A stretch of DNA of 55,081 nt, taken from NCBI GenBank assembly GCA_010031735.1, contig RGZB01000010.1, forward strand, positions 1 to 55,081. The letters run 5' to 3'. The DNA is from Pseudomonadota bacterium (lineage in GTDB: Bacteria > Pseudomonadota > Alphaproteobacteria > Rickettsiales > RGZB01). Shown here in pieces: positions 39,827-49,152 of this stretch. The first letter of the stretch is position 1. Each line of letters begins with the position of its first letter. Made by a program: the position numbers and the translations under genes. The notes under the pieces are model-generated. The model searched no databases. It saw only the letters and a list, made by a program, of their open reading frames with translations, and had not been told where the DNA came from.

Positions 39827-41818
39827 ATGACAGACGATTTATTCAGCGCCGGATCCCCTAAAAAAGCCCAAGCTCAAGCCTATACCGCTAAGGATATCGA
39901 AGTCTTAGAGGGTCTTGAACCTGTACGGCGCCGTCCCGGCATGTACATCGGTGGCACGGACGAAAATGCGATGCACCACCTGGTATCTGAGGTGTTCGAT
40001 AACTCCATGGATGAAGCGGTGGCAGGCCATGCGACCCGTATCGAGGTGCATCTGGACAAAGACAATACCGTGACGATCAGCGATAACGGTCGTGGTATCC
40101 CGATCGACCCGCATCCGAAATTCCCCAAGAAATCGGCGCTCGAGGTGATCCTGACGACCCTCCATTCGGGTGGTAAGTTCAGTGGTAAGAATTATGAGAC
40201 CTCTGGCGGTCTGCACGGCGTCGGTATCTCGGTGGTGAACGCACTGGCGGATAAACTGACCGTGGAAGTGGTGCGTGATAAAGTGCTCTGGAAGCAGCAT
40301 TACTCGCGCGGCGCTGCCTTGGGTAAGATCGAGAAAAGCGGTTCGATCAATAACCGCCGCGGTACGACCATCATTTTCCATCCCGATGCAGAAATCTTCG
40401 GCCCGAAAGCGCGCTTCAGGGCGGCGAAGATGTATCGCTTTGTAAAATCCAAGGCATATCTTTTCCGTGGCGTGGAAATCGTATGGTCGTGTGATCCAAG
40501 CCTGGTGGAAGGCAAGGATGATGTGCCGTGTTCGGAACGTATCCACTTCCCGAACGGCCTAGTGGATTTCCTGGCTGCTGAGGTGCATGGCCAGGCGACG
40601 GTGGTGCCGGATGCTTTTGCCGGTGAATCCCAGCTCGGTGATAAAAAAGGTAGCATCGAATGGGCGGTGCAATGGTTGCAGGAGGAAGAGGGCTTCAGCC
40701 ACTCCTACTGTAATACCATCCCTACCCCGCAAGGTGGTACGCACGAGCAAGGTCTTAGAACCGCGATGCTGAAAGCCATCCGTGAATACGGTGAGATGAC
40801 CAATAACAAAAAAGTAACGCAGGTGACGAGTGAGGATATCTTCCTTGGTGCCTGTGTGATCCTTTCCCTTTTCTACAAAGAGCCGCACTTCCAGGGCCAA
40901 ACCAAAGAGAAACTGGTGAATAGCGAAGTGACGAAATTGGTGGAAAACGCCGTGCGCGACCATTTCGACCACTGGCTTGCCAAGAACCCTGATGTCTCTA
41001 ACAAATTCCTCGAACATCTGATCATGATTTCGGATGAACGTCTGCGCCGCCGTCAGAAAGACGTGGCGCGTAAATCCGTGACGCAGAAATTGCGTCTGCC
41101 GGGTAAGCTCGCAGATTGCACGCAAGAATTGCAGGACAATACCGAAATATTCCTGGTGGAAGGTGATTCCGCCGGTGGCTCTGCCAAACAGGCGCGTGAT
41201 AGAGACACGCAAGCCGTGCTTCCGCTCCGCGGTAAGATTCTGAACGTTGCGAATGCAACCGCAGATAAAATCCATGCGAATCAAGAGATTAACGACATGC
41301 TGCTGGCACTTGGTTGTGGCACAGGCCAGCATTACGAGGAAGATAAGTTGCGCTACGGCAAAGTCATCATCATGACGGATGCCGACGTAGACGGTGCCCA
41401 TATCGCCTCGCTTCTGATGACGTATTTCTTCCGTGAGATGCCAAAACTGATCGAAAATGGCCATCTTTACCTAGCCCGTCCGCCGCTTTACCGCATCACG
41501 CAGGGCACGGAAACGCGGTATGCCAACGATGATAAAGATAAAGAGCGCATTGTAGCGGAGCTTTCGAAAGGACGCGGTGCCTTAGAAATCGGACGTTTCA
41601 AAGGTCTCGGGGAGATGACCGCGAAGCAGCTGAAGGAAACCACCATGGATCGCAAGACCCGTATTCTCATGCAGGTACGCTACGAGAATAATGGAAAAGA
41701 GGATGTTGCGAAACAGGTGGAGCGTTTAATGGGTAAAAAACCGGAACTTCGGTTCCAATTTATCCAAGAACAGAGTAAACTGAGGGAAGCTACACTGGAC
41801 CAAGCTATAGATGTTTAA
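39827..41818 (+). CDS. parE: DNA topoisomerase IV subunit B
   Basis: EGLEPVRRRPGMYIGGTDENAMHHLVSEVFDNSMDEA; LVEGDSAGGSAKQARDRDTQAVLPLRGKILNV. Confidence 0.93.
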   Translation: MTDDLFSAGSPKKAQAQAYTAKDIEVLEGLEPVRRRPGMYIGGTDENAMHHLVSEVFDNSMDEAVAGHATRIEVHLDKDNTVTISDNGRGIPIDPHPKFPKKSALEVILTTLHSGGKFSGKNYETSGGLHGVGISVVNALADKLTVEVVRDKVLWKQHYSRGAALGKIEKSGSINNRRGTTIIFHPDAEIFGPKARFRAAKMYRFVKSKAYLFRGVEIVWSCDPSLVEGKDDVPCSERIHFPNGLVDFLAAEVHGQATVVPDAFAGESQLGDKKGSIEWAVQWLQEEEGFSHSYCNTIPTPQGGTHEQGLRTAMLKAIREYGEMTNNKKVTQVTSEDIFLGACVILSLFYKEPHFQGQTKEKLVNSEVTKLVENAVRDHFDHWLAKNPDVSNKFLEHLIMISDERLRRRQKDVARKSVTQKLRLPGKLADCTQELQDNTEIFLVEGDSAGGSAKQARDRDTQAVLPLRGKILNVANATADKIHANQEINDMLLALGCGTGQHYEEDKLRYGKVIIMTDADVDGAHIASLLMTYFFREMPKLIENGHLYLARPPLYRITQGTETRYANDDKDKERIVAELSKGRGALEIGRFKGLGEMTAKQLKETTMDRKTRILMQVRYENNGKEDVAKQVERLMGKKPELRFQFIQEQSKLREATLDQAIDV

Positions 41819-41843
41819 CAAGTAGTTAACGGAGCATGAGCCT

Positions 41844-43397
41844 ATGTCGATACCTGGATCAGGTGCGAGTTATGTAAACCCCCTTCTGCAGGGCTGGTCG
41901 TGGACGGGAAAAGCAGGAACCGGCACGACGGTTGATTACACCTTCAAAGCGACAAGCGAGCAGGCGGTTGATCCGGTACTGCGTGAAGCGGTGAACTCCA
42001 TACTCAATGGCATTTCTGAATATGCCAACATCCATTTCAATTATAATCTCGTATCCTCCATCAATAACCAGCTACAGCAGTCGCGCACGATCAATGGTCA
42101 ACAGAACCATCAAAGTGTGGACTTGATCTTCTCGGTGGACACCACATTAGCGCCAGGCATCCTTGGTCTTACCACCTTCCCGTTCTTCGGTGCAGGCCCG
42201 CCGACCGAAAGCAAGATCCTTGCCGCAGACGTAGCAGTGAATGCGACTCCCGCAGAATTACAGAAAGGCGGTGAGGGCTACGTAACGCTGACTCACGAAA
42301 TCGGTCACTCACTCGGGCTTTCGCACCCGAACACCGGTGAATCGCAAACGGGCGTCAAGTTGCCAGTAGCGGAGCAAACGTCCGATGCGACGGTGATGAA
42401 CTCGTCCTTCCCCGATTTCGGTCCGGACGATTTTACGGCGAACATACGTCCCCAAGGCATGCAGATCGATGATATCGCGGCGCTACAGCATATCTACGGT
42501 GCGAATCGTAATTTCCACGCAGGCAATGACCTATATGACATCAATGGTACGGAAGTGAAGTCCCGGACGATTTGGGATGCAGGTGGTGTCGACACCATCT
42601 CGACCGCGAATTACTCTGGCGATTCGGTGATCGACCTTCGTGAAGGCTATAAAAACGTCACGCAGGTGGGTCCATCCTCAGCATCGCGCACGAACATATG
42701 GCTCGCTTACGGCTCGAATATCGAGCATGCACAGGCTGGTAATGGCAATGATCAGGTGTTCGGCAATAGCATGAGCAACATCCTGAACGGCGCGGGTGGC
42801 AACGATGTCATCCGTGGTGCGCTCGGCAACGATACCATCAACGGCAACCAGGGGAACGATAACCTCTTCGGTGGTGCGGGTGATGATACGATCGCAGGCG
42901 GCAAGGATAACGACACGATCGACGGCTTTACCGGTATCGACAATCTCGTTGGGAATATGGGTGACGATGTGATCACGGGTGGTGATGGTGCCGATAGCAT
43001 CCAGGGTAATGAAGGTAATGATATTCTCTCGGGTGATAACGGGAACGATATTCTCCGTGGTGGTTTTGGCGACGATCAGATTTTTGGTGGCGCTAATGAA
43101 GATATTATCTTCGGTGGTCCGGGTAACGACTACATGAATGGTGGTGCAGGTTTTGATATCTATGTTTTCGAAGCCGGGTTCGGTAACGATACCATCGGTG
43201 GATTCGATGGTGCCGGTGCAGGTGGCGGGGTTCTTGATGTCATCAAGATATCTTCAGCGGTGGTGGCAAACGTTGCTGCTATCCTTGCGCTTGCCGTGGT
43301 AACCGATAGCGGTGTCGTTATCAATTTTGGTGGTGGGAATTCCATCACGTTAATTGGTGCAACGAATGTGGTGGCTGACGATTTCGCCATATTCTGA
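41844..43397 (+). CDS. serralysin-like (M10-type) metalloprotease with RTX repeats
   Basis: HEIGHSLGLSHP (HExxHxxGxxH), downstream Met (TVMNSS), IDDIAALQHIYGAN, tandem GGxGxDxUx repeats. Confidence 0.9.
   Translation: MSIPGSGASYVNPLLQGWSWTGKAGTGTTVDYTFKATSEQAVDPVLREAVNSILNGISEYANIHFNYNLVSSINNQLQQSRTINGQQNHQSVDLIFSVDTTLAPGILGLTTFPFFGAGPPTESKILAADVAVNATPAELQKGGEGYVTLTHEIGHSLGLSHPNTGESQTGVKLPVAEQTSDATVMNSSFPDFGPDDFTANIRPQGMQIDDIAALQHIYGANRNFHAGNDLYDINGTEVKSRTIWDAGGVDTISTANYSGDSVIDLREGYKNVTQVGPSSASRTNIWLAYGSNIEHAQAGNGNDQVFGNSMSNILNGAGGNDVIRGALGNDTINGNQGNDNLFGGAGDDTIAGGKDNDTIDGFTGIDNLVGNMGDDVITGGDGADSIQGNEGNDILSGDNGNDILRGGFGDDQIFGGANEDIIFGGPGNDYMNGGAGFDIYVFEAGFGNDTIGGFDGAGAGGGVLDVIKISSAVVANVAAILALAVVTDSGVVINFGGGNSITLIGATNVVADDFAIF
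42734..43161 (+). repeat. RTX nonapeptide repeat region
   Basis: GNGNDQVFG...GAGGNDVIRGALGNDTINGNQGNDNLFGGAGDDTIAGG...GGPGNDYMNGGAGFD. Confidence 0.9.
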
Positions 43398-43428
43398 GAA
43401 TAGCTACTCCCGCGTTTGAGGGTTCTCT

Positions 43429-43450
43429 CGTAGGATAAATATATCCTGCG
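43429..43450. promoter_or_regulatory. inverted repeat / possible operator before the phage-like cluster
   Basis: CGTAGGATA-aata-TATCCTGCG (6-bp perfect core, extended to 9 pairs with one G-T). Confidence 0.5.
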
Positions 43451-43457
43451 GAGGGTT

Positions 43458-43823
43458 ATGTCAGATACCAAACCGAGCATGCGCCAGATTCTAGAGCGCA
43501 CGAAATCGCGTGCCGCCACCCGCGAAAAAGAACATGTGGATATCTATTTGAAGCAGCAAGTGGATTTGCAGGTCATACGGGAATCCCTGATGAAGGCTAT
43601 CCATGTAGCCGAGCATCCGGAGCAGACCGAACAAGCTACCATCATCCTTTCTAAATTAGTTCCCATCGTTCTGAAGGTGATCGCACTCGAACGTTCTTTC
43701 CATGTAACGATCGATAAACCCGCACAAGAAGATGATATCAACGATACCGATAAGAGAATTCTAGCACAGTATGTCGAACGATATGGCGGCGCTAATGCCG
43801 CCAAAACGCCGCAGAATACTTGA
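43458..43823 (+). CDS. hypothetical protein, candidate small terminase-like subunit
   Basis: Short helical ORF immediately upstream of and overlapping the large-terminase fragment; position only. Confidence 0.45.
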   Translation: MSDTKPSMRQILERTKSRAATREKEHVDIYLKQQVDLQVIRESLMKAIHVAEHPEQTEQATIILSKLVPIVLKVIALERSFHVTIDKPAQEDDINDTDKRILAQYVERYGGANAAKTPQNT

Positions 43824-44874
43824 GGCGACACTCAGGCAGGATCTTGCATCCTTCATCACACGGGTATTTAGTGTTACCAATCCCGGCACGAAATATATCC
43901 CAAGCTGGCATATCGATATCATCGCAGAATATCTGAATGCCTGTACGCGCGGCGAAATCCACAAGCTGATCATCAACCTTCCCCCACGTGCGATGAAATC
44001 ACTTTGCGTGAGTGTGGCATGGCCCGCATGGTTGCTTGGCCATGATCCGAGTAGGCGCATCATCGCAGCGAGTTACGCGCAAGCCATCAGTATCAAGCAT
44101 TCGCTGGATTGTAGATTGGTCGTACAATCGAATTGGTATCGCTCGCTTTTTCCTTATACGCTCCTTACCAAGGACCAAAATCAGAAAGCCAAATTCCAGA
44201 CCACTGCGCGCGGTTACCGTCTTGCAAGCTCCGTCGGAGGAAGTGTCACGGGCGAGGGTGCACAAGTCAAAGAAGCCGATCTAATGGCCGGCCTGTATGA
44301 CTTTGCGGAGATCGAGATATTCAAAGTGAACTACACGGATTTGAGTCAGGGGACGCTAAAACTCCGTCGTGGTTGGATTGGCGAGGTTTCCGTCAATAAA
44401 GGTCAGTTCGTGGCCGAGGTGAGGGGCCTGATGCAGGCACTCTCACAAACGATCGGTGAACTTTATTCACCCTCTTGTCGTGCTTCGCTTGGCGATAGTC
44501 GCTGCAAAATCGCGATGGAACCTTATACCCGAACCGGGAGCATCACGAGCGTTACGGATAACACCCGCTTCGCTGACAGTACACGCGTGGAAGCCGCAGG
44601 ATACTTTACGTTCGGCAAGATCACCTTTACAAGCGGCGCTAATAACGGACTCAGTATGGAAGTGAAGGAGTATGTGCCAGGTAAGATCACGCTGGCGCTA
44701 CCGATGCCATTCGCAGTGGTGGTTGGGGACACCTACAGTATGACCGCAGGCTGTGACAAAACGATCGAGACGTGCATTGTACGATTTGCGAATGCGGTGA
44801 ATTTCCGTGGCGAACCCCATGTGCCGGGGACGGATCGCATGTTACAGACGGCTGGAACACGAACGGAGTGGTAA
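43795..44874 (+). pseudogene. chimeric ORF: N-terminal large terminase fragment fused in frame to C-terminal DUF2163/phage BR0599 tail protein
   Basis: N-part KLIINLPPRAMKSLCVSVAWPAWLLGHDPSRRIIAASYAQ...RGYRLASSVGGSVTGEG (TerL ATPase); from about 44262 EADLMAGLYDFAEIEIFKVNYTD...GELYSPSCRASLGDSRC...GCDKTIETCIVRFANAVNFRGEPHVPGTDRML (BR0599 type). Confidence 0.85.
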
Positions 44875-44875
44875 G

Positions 44876-45334
44876 ATGATATCGCGTAAGATGGTTATCA
44901 ACGAAGCGCGTACCTGGATCGGGACACGCTTTCAACATCAGGGTAGGGTAAAGCGCACTGAGTTGCACGATGGTGGATGCGATTGCATCGGGTTCGTCCT
45001 CGGAGTTGCGGATCGACTGCAGCTAAAAGATAAAAATGGAAACCTCATCACCCGCCACGATCGTTCAGACTATGGACGCATCCCAAACGGCGAATCCTTC
45101 AAGCAAGCATTACATAAACATCTTGATGAAGTTCCACTCGCTGAGGTGAAGGCGGGTGATCTGGTGCTCTTTCGATTTGATGCAAATCCGCAACATATCG
45201 GCATTGCGACCGACTATATATATGGCGGTCGTGGCATCCTCCATTGCTATGCAGAAGCCCGCAAAGTGGTCGAAACCAGGCTCGACGAACAATGGCTTTT
45301 AATGGCAGATTCTTCATATAATTTTATTTATTAA
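44876..45334 (+). CDS. phage/GTA NlpC/P60-family cell-wall peptidase
   Basis: ARTWIGTRFQHQGRVK...DGGCDCIGFVLGVADRL; DLVLFRFDANPQHIGIAT; position between DUF2163 and the host-specificity protein as in GTA clusters. Confidence 0.88.
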   Translation: MISRKMVINEARTWIGTRFQHQGRVKRTELHDGGCDCIGFVLGVADRLQLKDKNGNLITRHDRSDYGRIPNGESFKQALHKHLDEVPLAEVKAGDLVLFRFDANPQHIGIATDYIYGGRGILHCYAEARKVVETRLDEQWLLMADSSYNFIY

Positions 45335-45343
45335 TATCAGATA

Positions 45344-45358
45344 ATTAAAGACTTTAAT
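45344..45358. repeat. perfect AT-rich palindrome in the intergenic gap of the phage cluster
   Basis: ATTAAAG-a-CTTTAAT. Confidence 0.6.
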
Positions 45359-45444
45359 CTAATATATTGGATTAATAAAAATCCCCTCTGGTTTCTGTCT
45401 GAATCCTTGACTATATACCACCCCTCATTTCGTAAAGTTTCCTT

Positions 45445-48400
45445 ATGGCATCGATCATCTTAAGTGCTGCCGGTTCCGCCGTTGTAGGTGGAGCTGCTGC
45501 CAATCCGTTTCTTGCTTTCCTCGGTTCCCAGGTGGGATCGCAAATAGGTGGCAAGGTGGATGATTTTGTCTTTGGCCCACTCACGATCTCGAGCCAAAAA
45601 GGCGGCAGATTACAAGACTTGTCAGTCCAAACCTCGACGTACGGACGCAGCATACCGGTGGCTTACGGTAATGCTCGGATCGCCGGTAACATATTGTGGT
45701 CACGACCAATTAAGGAGGTGGTGACTACTTCTACTTCAAGTGCTGGCGGGGGTAAGGGTGGCGGTGGCAAGATTTCCTCCACCCAGACCAGTTATGCCTA
45801 TTATGCAACACTGGCTATTGCTATCTGTGAAGGTGAGGTGGATGAAGTCTTGCGTGTGTGGGCGGATGCCGGAGTGGTGGATGTGGCAAATTCCTCGGTT
45901 ACTTACCGAGTATATAAAGGGGATGATCTGCAGCTGCCCGATCCCCTCATCGAATCCTTCGAAGGGGTGGGTAAAGTTCCTGCATACCGAGGTATTGCCT
46001 ATATAATGGTGGAAGACTTCCCACTGGAGGCTTATGGCAACCGTATTCCAAATTTCACATTTGAGATTAAGAAAAAAGCTTTACTACCGGATTCATCAGG
46101 AAATATTCTTGAGAATATGATCGAGAGTATGGTGCTGATTCCTGGCTCTGGCGAATATGTATATGACACTCAAATAGAGTATAAAATCTCGGGTGAAGTG
46201 GTGGGTGCAAACTTCATTCAAAATGGGAAAAAAGAGCGCATCAATCAGCACAATCGTGAAGATAAGGCGAATGTGCTGCTGGCGCTCGATCAATTAGAGC
46301 AGACGTGCCCCAACGTCGAATGGATATCACTTGTCGTCACATGGTTTGGCGACGATCTAAATGCCCGAAATTGCACGATAAAACCCGGAGTCGAATACAA
46401 AGTAGGTGCGACGACCGATCCCGATATCTGGGGGGTGGGTGGTTTCACTAGGAGCACCGCAAGGCAGATCACGATCGATGTAAATGGCAGTCCTGTGTAT
46501 GGCGGCACGCCGGATGATGATAGTGTTTTACGCTTGTTGACCGAACTCCGTGCGCGTGGATATAAGATACTTTTCTACCCCATGTTCTTCATGGATGTGG
46601 CGAATAAGCCATGGCGTGGCCGAGTGACAGGATCCGTTACAGAAGTCTCTAACTTCTTTACAAAAACAAATGGATATAACGCATTCATTACGCATTACGC
46701 GAATCTGGTTTTAGGCAAAGTCGATGGCTTTGTAATCGGTTCCGAACTCATCGGGCTCACCAAAGTGAAGAACGGAAGCAACCAGTTTCCGGCAGTCGAC
46801 AAATTAGTCACACTTGCAGCAACCGTGAAGGGCATTTTAGGTAGTGGCGTGAAAGTCACATATGCTGCTGACTGGTCCGAATACCATCACACCGATGGTG
46901 GCTGGTATAACCTCGATCCCCTCTGGGCATCACCCAACATCGATGTGATCGGTATCGATGCGTACTTCCCGCTGACTGACGAAACGCAAACCGAATACGA
47001 TCTCGAGAAGGTAATACATGGATGGACCTCGGGTGAGGGATACGACTTCTATTACACCGACGATGCACGAACCACAAAAGCATCTTTGGGCGCTGCCTAC
47101 GCATGGAAGAACATCGCATGGTGGTGGAGCCACTCGCATGTGAATCCCGATAGTACGACAAGTGCATGGGTGCCGGAATCGAAGAAGATCTGGTTCACGG
47201 AATATGGTTTTCCTTCCGTTGACGGAGCTACGAATCAGCCGAATGTGTTCTACGACCCGAATAGTTCTGAGAGTTATTTCCCGCGCTTCTCCAAAGGTCG
47301 CATCGATTTCAGGGCGCAGCGCTTAGGCCTGCTTGCGACCGAAAAGCAGTGGAAAGATTCGGCGATGATCGAACGTAAGTTCATCTGGACGTGGGACGCC
47401 CGACCATTCCCTTACTGGCCGGATCTCACCAGGGTCTGGGCGGATGGCCCCTTATGGAAGACAGGCCATTGGGTGCAAGGTAAACTGGGTCTTTCCACGC
47501 TCGGGGCCATTGTGGCGGATCTCTGTCGGCGCGTGGGATTGGGTGATATGGATTTCGACACCTCACGGCTGCTCGATCTGGTGGAAGGCTTCATCATCAC
47601 CAACCGCACAAGTGCACGAAAAGTCATCGAGGATCTACAAAAAGCCTACTTCTTTGATGCAGTGGAGTCTGACGGCATCATCAAATTCACTGGCCGTAGT
47701 GGGACGGTAGTGAAAGAGATTAGCCAGGATGAGATCATTTCAAGCGACAAAAGTGGTTCAACAGAGCTCGTGGCGATCGTACGCAAACAGGAACTGGAGT
47801 TGCCAAGTCGTGTAGAAATCAACTATTTCAATAGATTAGCCGACTATCAGGTCGGAACACAGCGCTCTGAGCGCCAGGTGAGTAGCAGTAAGGATAGTGT
47901 GGAGATAAATCTCCCGCTCGTAATGCCGGACCAAGAAGCGAAGACAGTGGCGGACATCAGCCTATTCAACGCGTGGCAGGAGCGGACGGGATACCGCTTT
48001 GATTTGCCGTATCGTTATGCGCTGCTTGAACCTACGGACGTTATACGCATCATAGTAAATAGCGCCGAACACACACTGCGTATTACCGATACGCATTATG
48101 GTAAGCCAGGTATTGTGCGCATCTCAGGCGTGGCGGAAGATGCTGCAGTCTATGATTTTTATACGGCTCCTGCCGCCGTGAGTCCTCAGATACAGGCCGT
48201 GACAGGTTCTGGCCTTACCCATATCGCGTTCCTCGATCTTCCCGCGTTCCCTTCTGATGGCGAAGCGGAGGCAAAACTGCGCTTTGCTGCCGGTGGTGAA
48301 GAAATGAACTGGTCCGGCGCGGTAATTTACCGTTCGGATGATGCAGGTGGTTCTTACGCACACATTGCTGGAATCGAGCATGAGGCGGTTGTTGGTAATG

Positions 48401-49131
48401 CGATTGATGTACTTGCTGGCGGAACAACGACTACCTTTGATAAAGCGAACACGGTTACCATAGTATTGAAGAGTGGTGAATTATCGGGAGCAAATGAGCT
48501 TGGTGTGCTGAACGGCGCCAATACCGCGGTCCTGGGTGAAGAGGTGCTTCAGTTCCAAACAGCAACACTCATCGCGCCGAATAAATACGTGCTCAGTAAC
48601 CTGCTGAGAGGCAGGCTGGGCACCGAATACACGGTTTCGAGCCACGTTGCAGGAGAGCGATTCGTTCTGCTGGATGCTTCGTTGGCCGCTATGCTCATGC
48701 CAACGGGTCTGTTTGGTCTATCACGCCTTTATAAACCTGTATCGATCGGCATGACGCTTGGCCAGACGGATAGCACTAACTTCACCTATCAGGGAAAAGC
48801 CCTGAGACCCTATGCGCCAGTACATCTCGCGGCTGCACGGGATGGGAGTGGAAATATCACGATCACGTGGATTCGACGTTCACGTGTGGGCGGAGAGTGG
48901 CGCGATGCAGTCGATATTGCATTGGCTGAAGCCACAGAGGCGTATGAAGTGGAAATACTTAGTGGTAGCACGGTGGTACGCACCATCAGCAGTATTTCAA
49001 GTCCGCTTGTAACCTATAGCGATAGCCAACAGATTGCAGATTTTGGCAGCGTGCAAAGCAGTGTCTCGGTACGAATCTATCAAATGTCTTCTGCCATTGG
49101 CCGCGGAATTGCGGCGACCGCTACTCTCTAA
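45445..49131 (+). CDS. GTA/phage host-specificity protein with GTA TIM-barrel-like domain (RcGTA g15-like)
   Basis: N-term QTSTYGRSIPVAYGNARIAGNILWS; TIM-like WWWSHSHVNPDSTTSAWVPESKKIWFTEYGFPSVDGATNQPNVF...RFSKGRIDFRAQRLGLLATE; 1228 aa intact. Confidence 0.9.
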   Translation: MASIILSAAGSAVVGGAAANPFLAFLGSQVGSQIGGKVDDFVFGPLTISSQKGGRLQDLSVQTSTYGRSIPVAYGNARIAGNILWSRPIKEVVTTSTSSAGGGKGGGGKISSTQTSYAYYATLAIAICEGEVDEVLRVWADAGVVDVANSSVTYRVYKGDDLQLPDPLIESFEGVGKVPAYRGIAYIMVEDFPLEAYGNRIPNFTFEIKKKALLPDSSGNILENMIESMVLIPGSGEYVYDTQIEYKISGEVVGANFIQNGKKERINQHNREDKANVLLALDQLEQTCPNVEWISLVVTWFGDDLNARNCTIKPGVEYKVGATTDPDIWGVGGFTRSTARQITIDVNGSPVYGGTPDDDSVLRLLTELRARGYKILFYPMFFMDVANKPWRGRVTGSVTEVSNFFTKTNGYNAFITHYANLVLGKVDGFVIGSELIGLTKVKNGSNQFPAVDKLVTLAATVKGILGSGVKVTYAADWSEYHHTDGGWYNLDPLWASPNIDVIGIDAYFPLTDETQTEYDLEKVIHGWTSGEGYDFYYTDDARTTKASLGAAYAWKNIAWWWSHSHVNPDSTTSAWVPESKKIWFTEYGFPSVDGATNQPNVFYDPNSSESYFPRFSKGRIDFRAQRLGLLATEKQWKDSAMIERKFIWTWDARPFPYWPDLTRVWADGPLWKTGHWVQGKLGLSTLGAIVADLCRRVGLGDMDFDTSRLLDLVEGFIITNRTSARKVIEDLQKAYFFDAVESDGIIKFTGRSGTVVKEISQDEIISSDKSGSTELVAIVRKQELELPSRVEINYFNRLADYQVGTQRSERQVSSSKDSVEINLPLVMPDQEAKTVADISLFNAWQERTGYRFDLPYRYALLEPTDVIRIIVNSAEHTLRITDTHYGKPGIVRISGVAEDAAVYDFYTAPAAVSPQIQAVTGSGLTHIAFLDLPAFPSDGEAEAKLRFAAGGEEMNWSGAVIYRSDDAGGSYAHIAGIEHEAVVGNAIDVLAGGTTTTFDKANTVTIVLKSGELSGANELGVLNGANTAVLGEEVLQFQTATLIAPNKYVLSNLLRGRLGTEYTVSSHVAGERFVLLDASLAAMLMPTGLFGLSRLYKPVSIGMTLGQTDSTNFTYQGKALRPYAPVHLAAARDGSGNITITWIRRSRVGGEWRDAVDIALAEATEAYEVEILSGSTVVRTISSISSPLVTYSDSQQIADFGSVQSSVSVRIYQMSSAIGRGIAATATL

Positions 49132-49152
49132 TCATCATATCAGGAGTCTATC

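Noticed and set aside
40559-41464. 301-aa minus-strand ORF
   Set aside because: Antisense to parE, whose family assignment is clear.
42734-43161. Regular short repeats that could suggest a CRISPR or minisatellite
   Set aside because: The periodicity is 27 nt and encodes RTX nonapeptides in frame; no invariant repeat/spacer layout.
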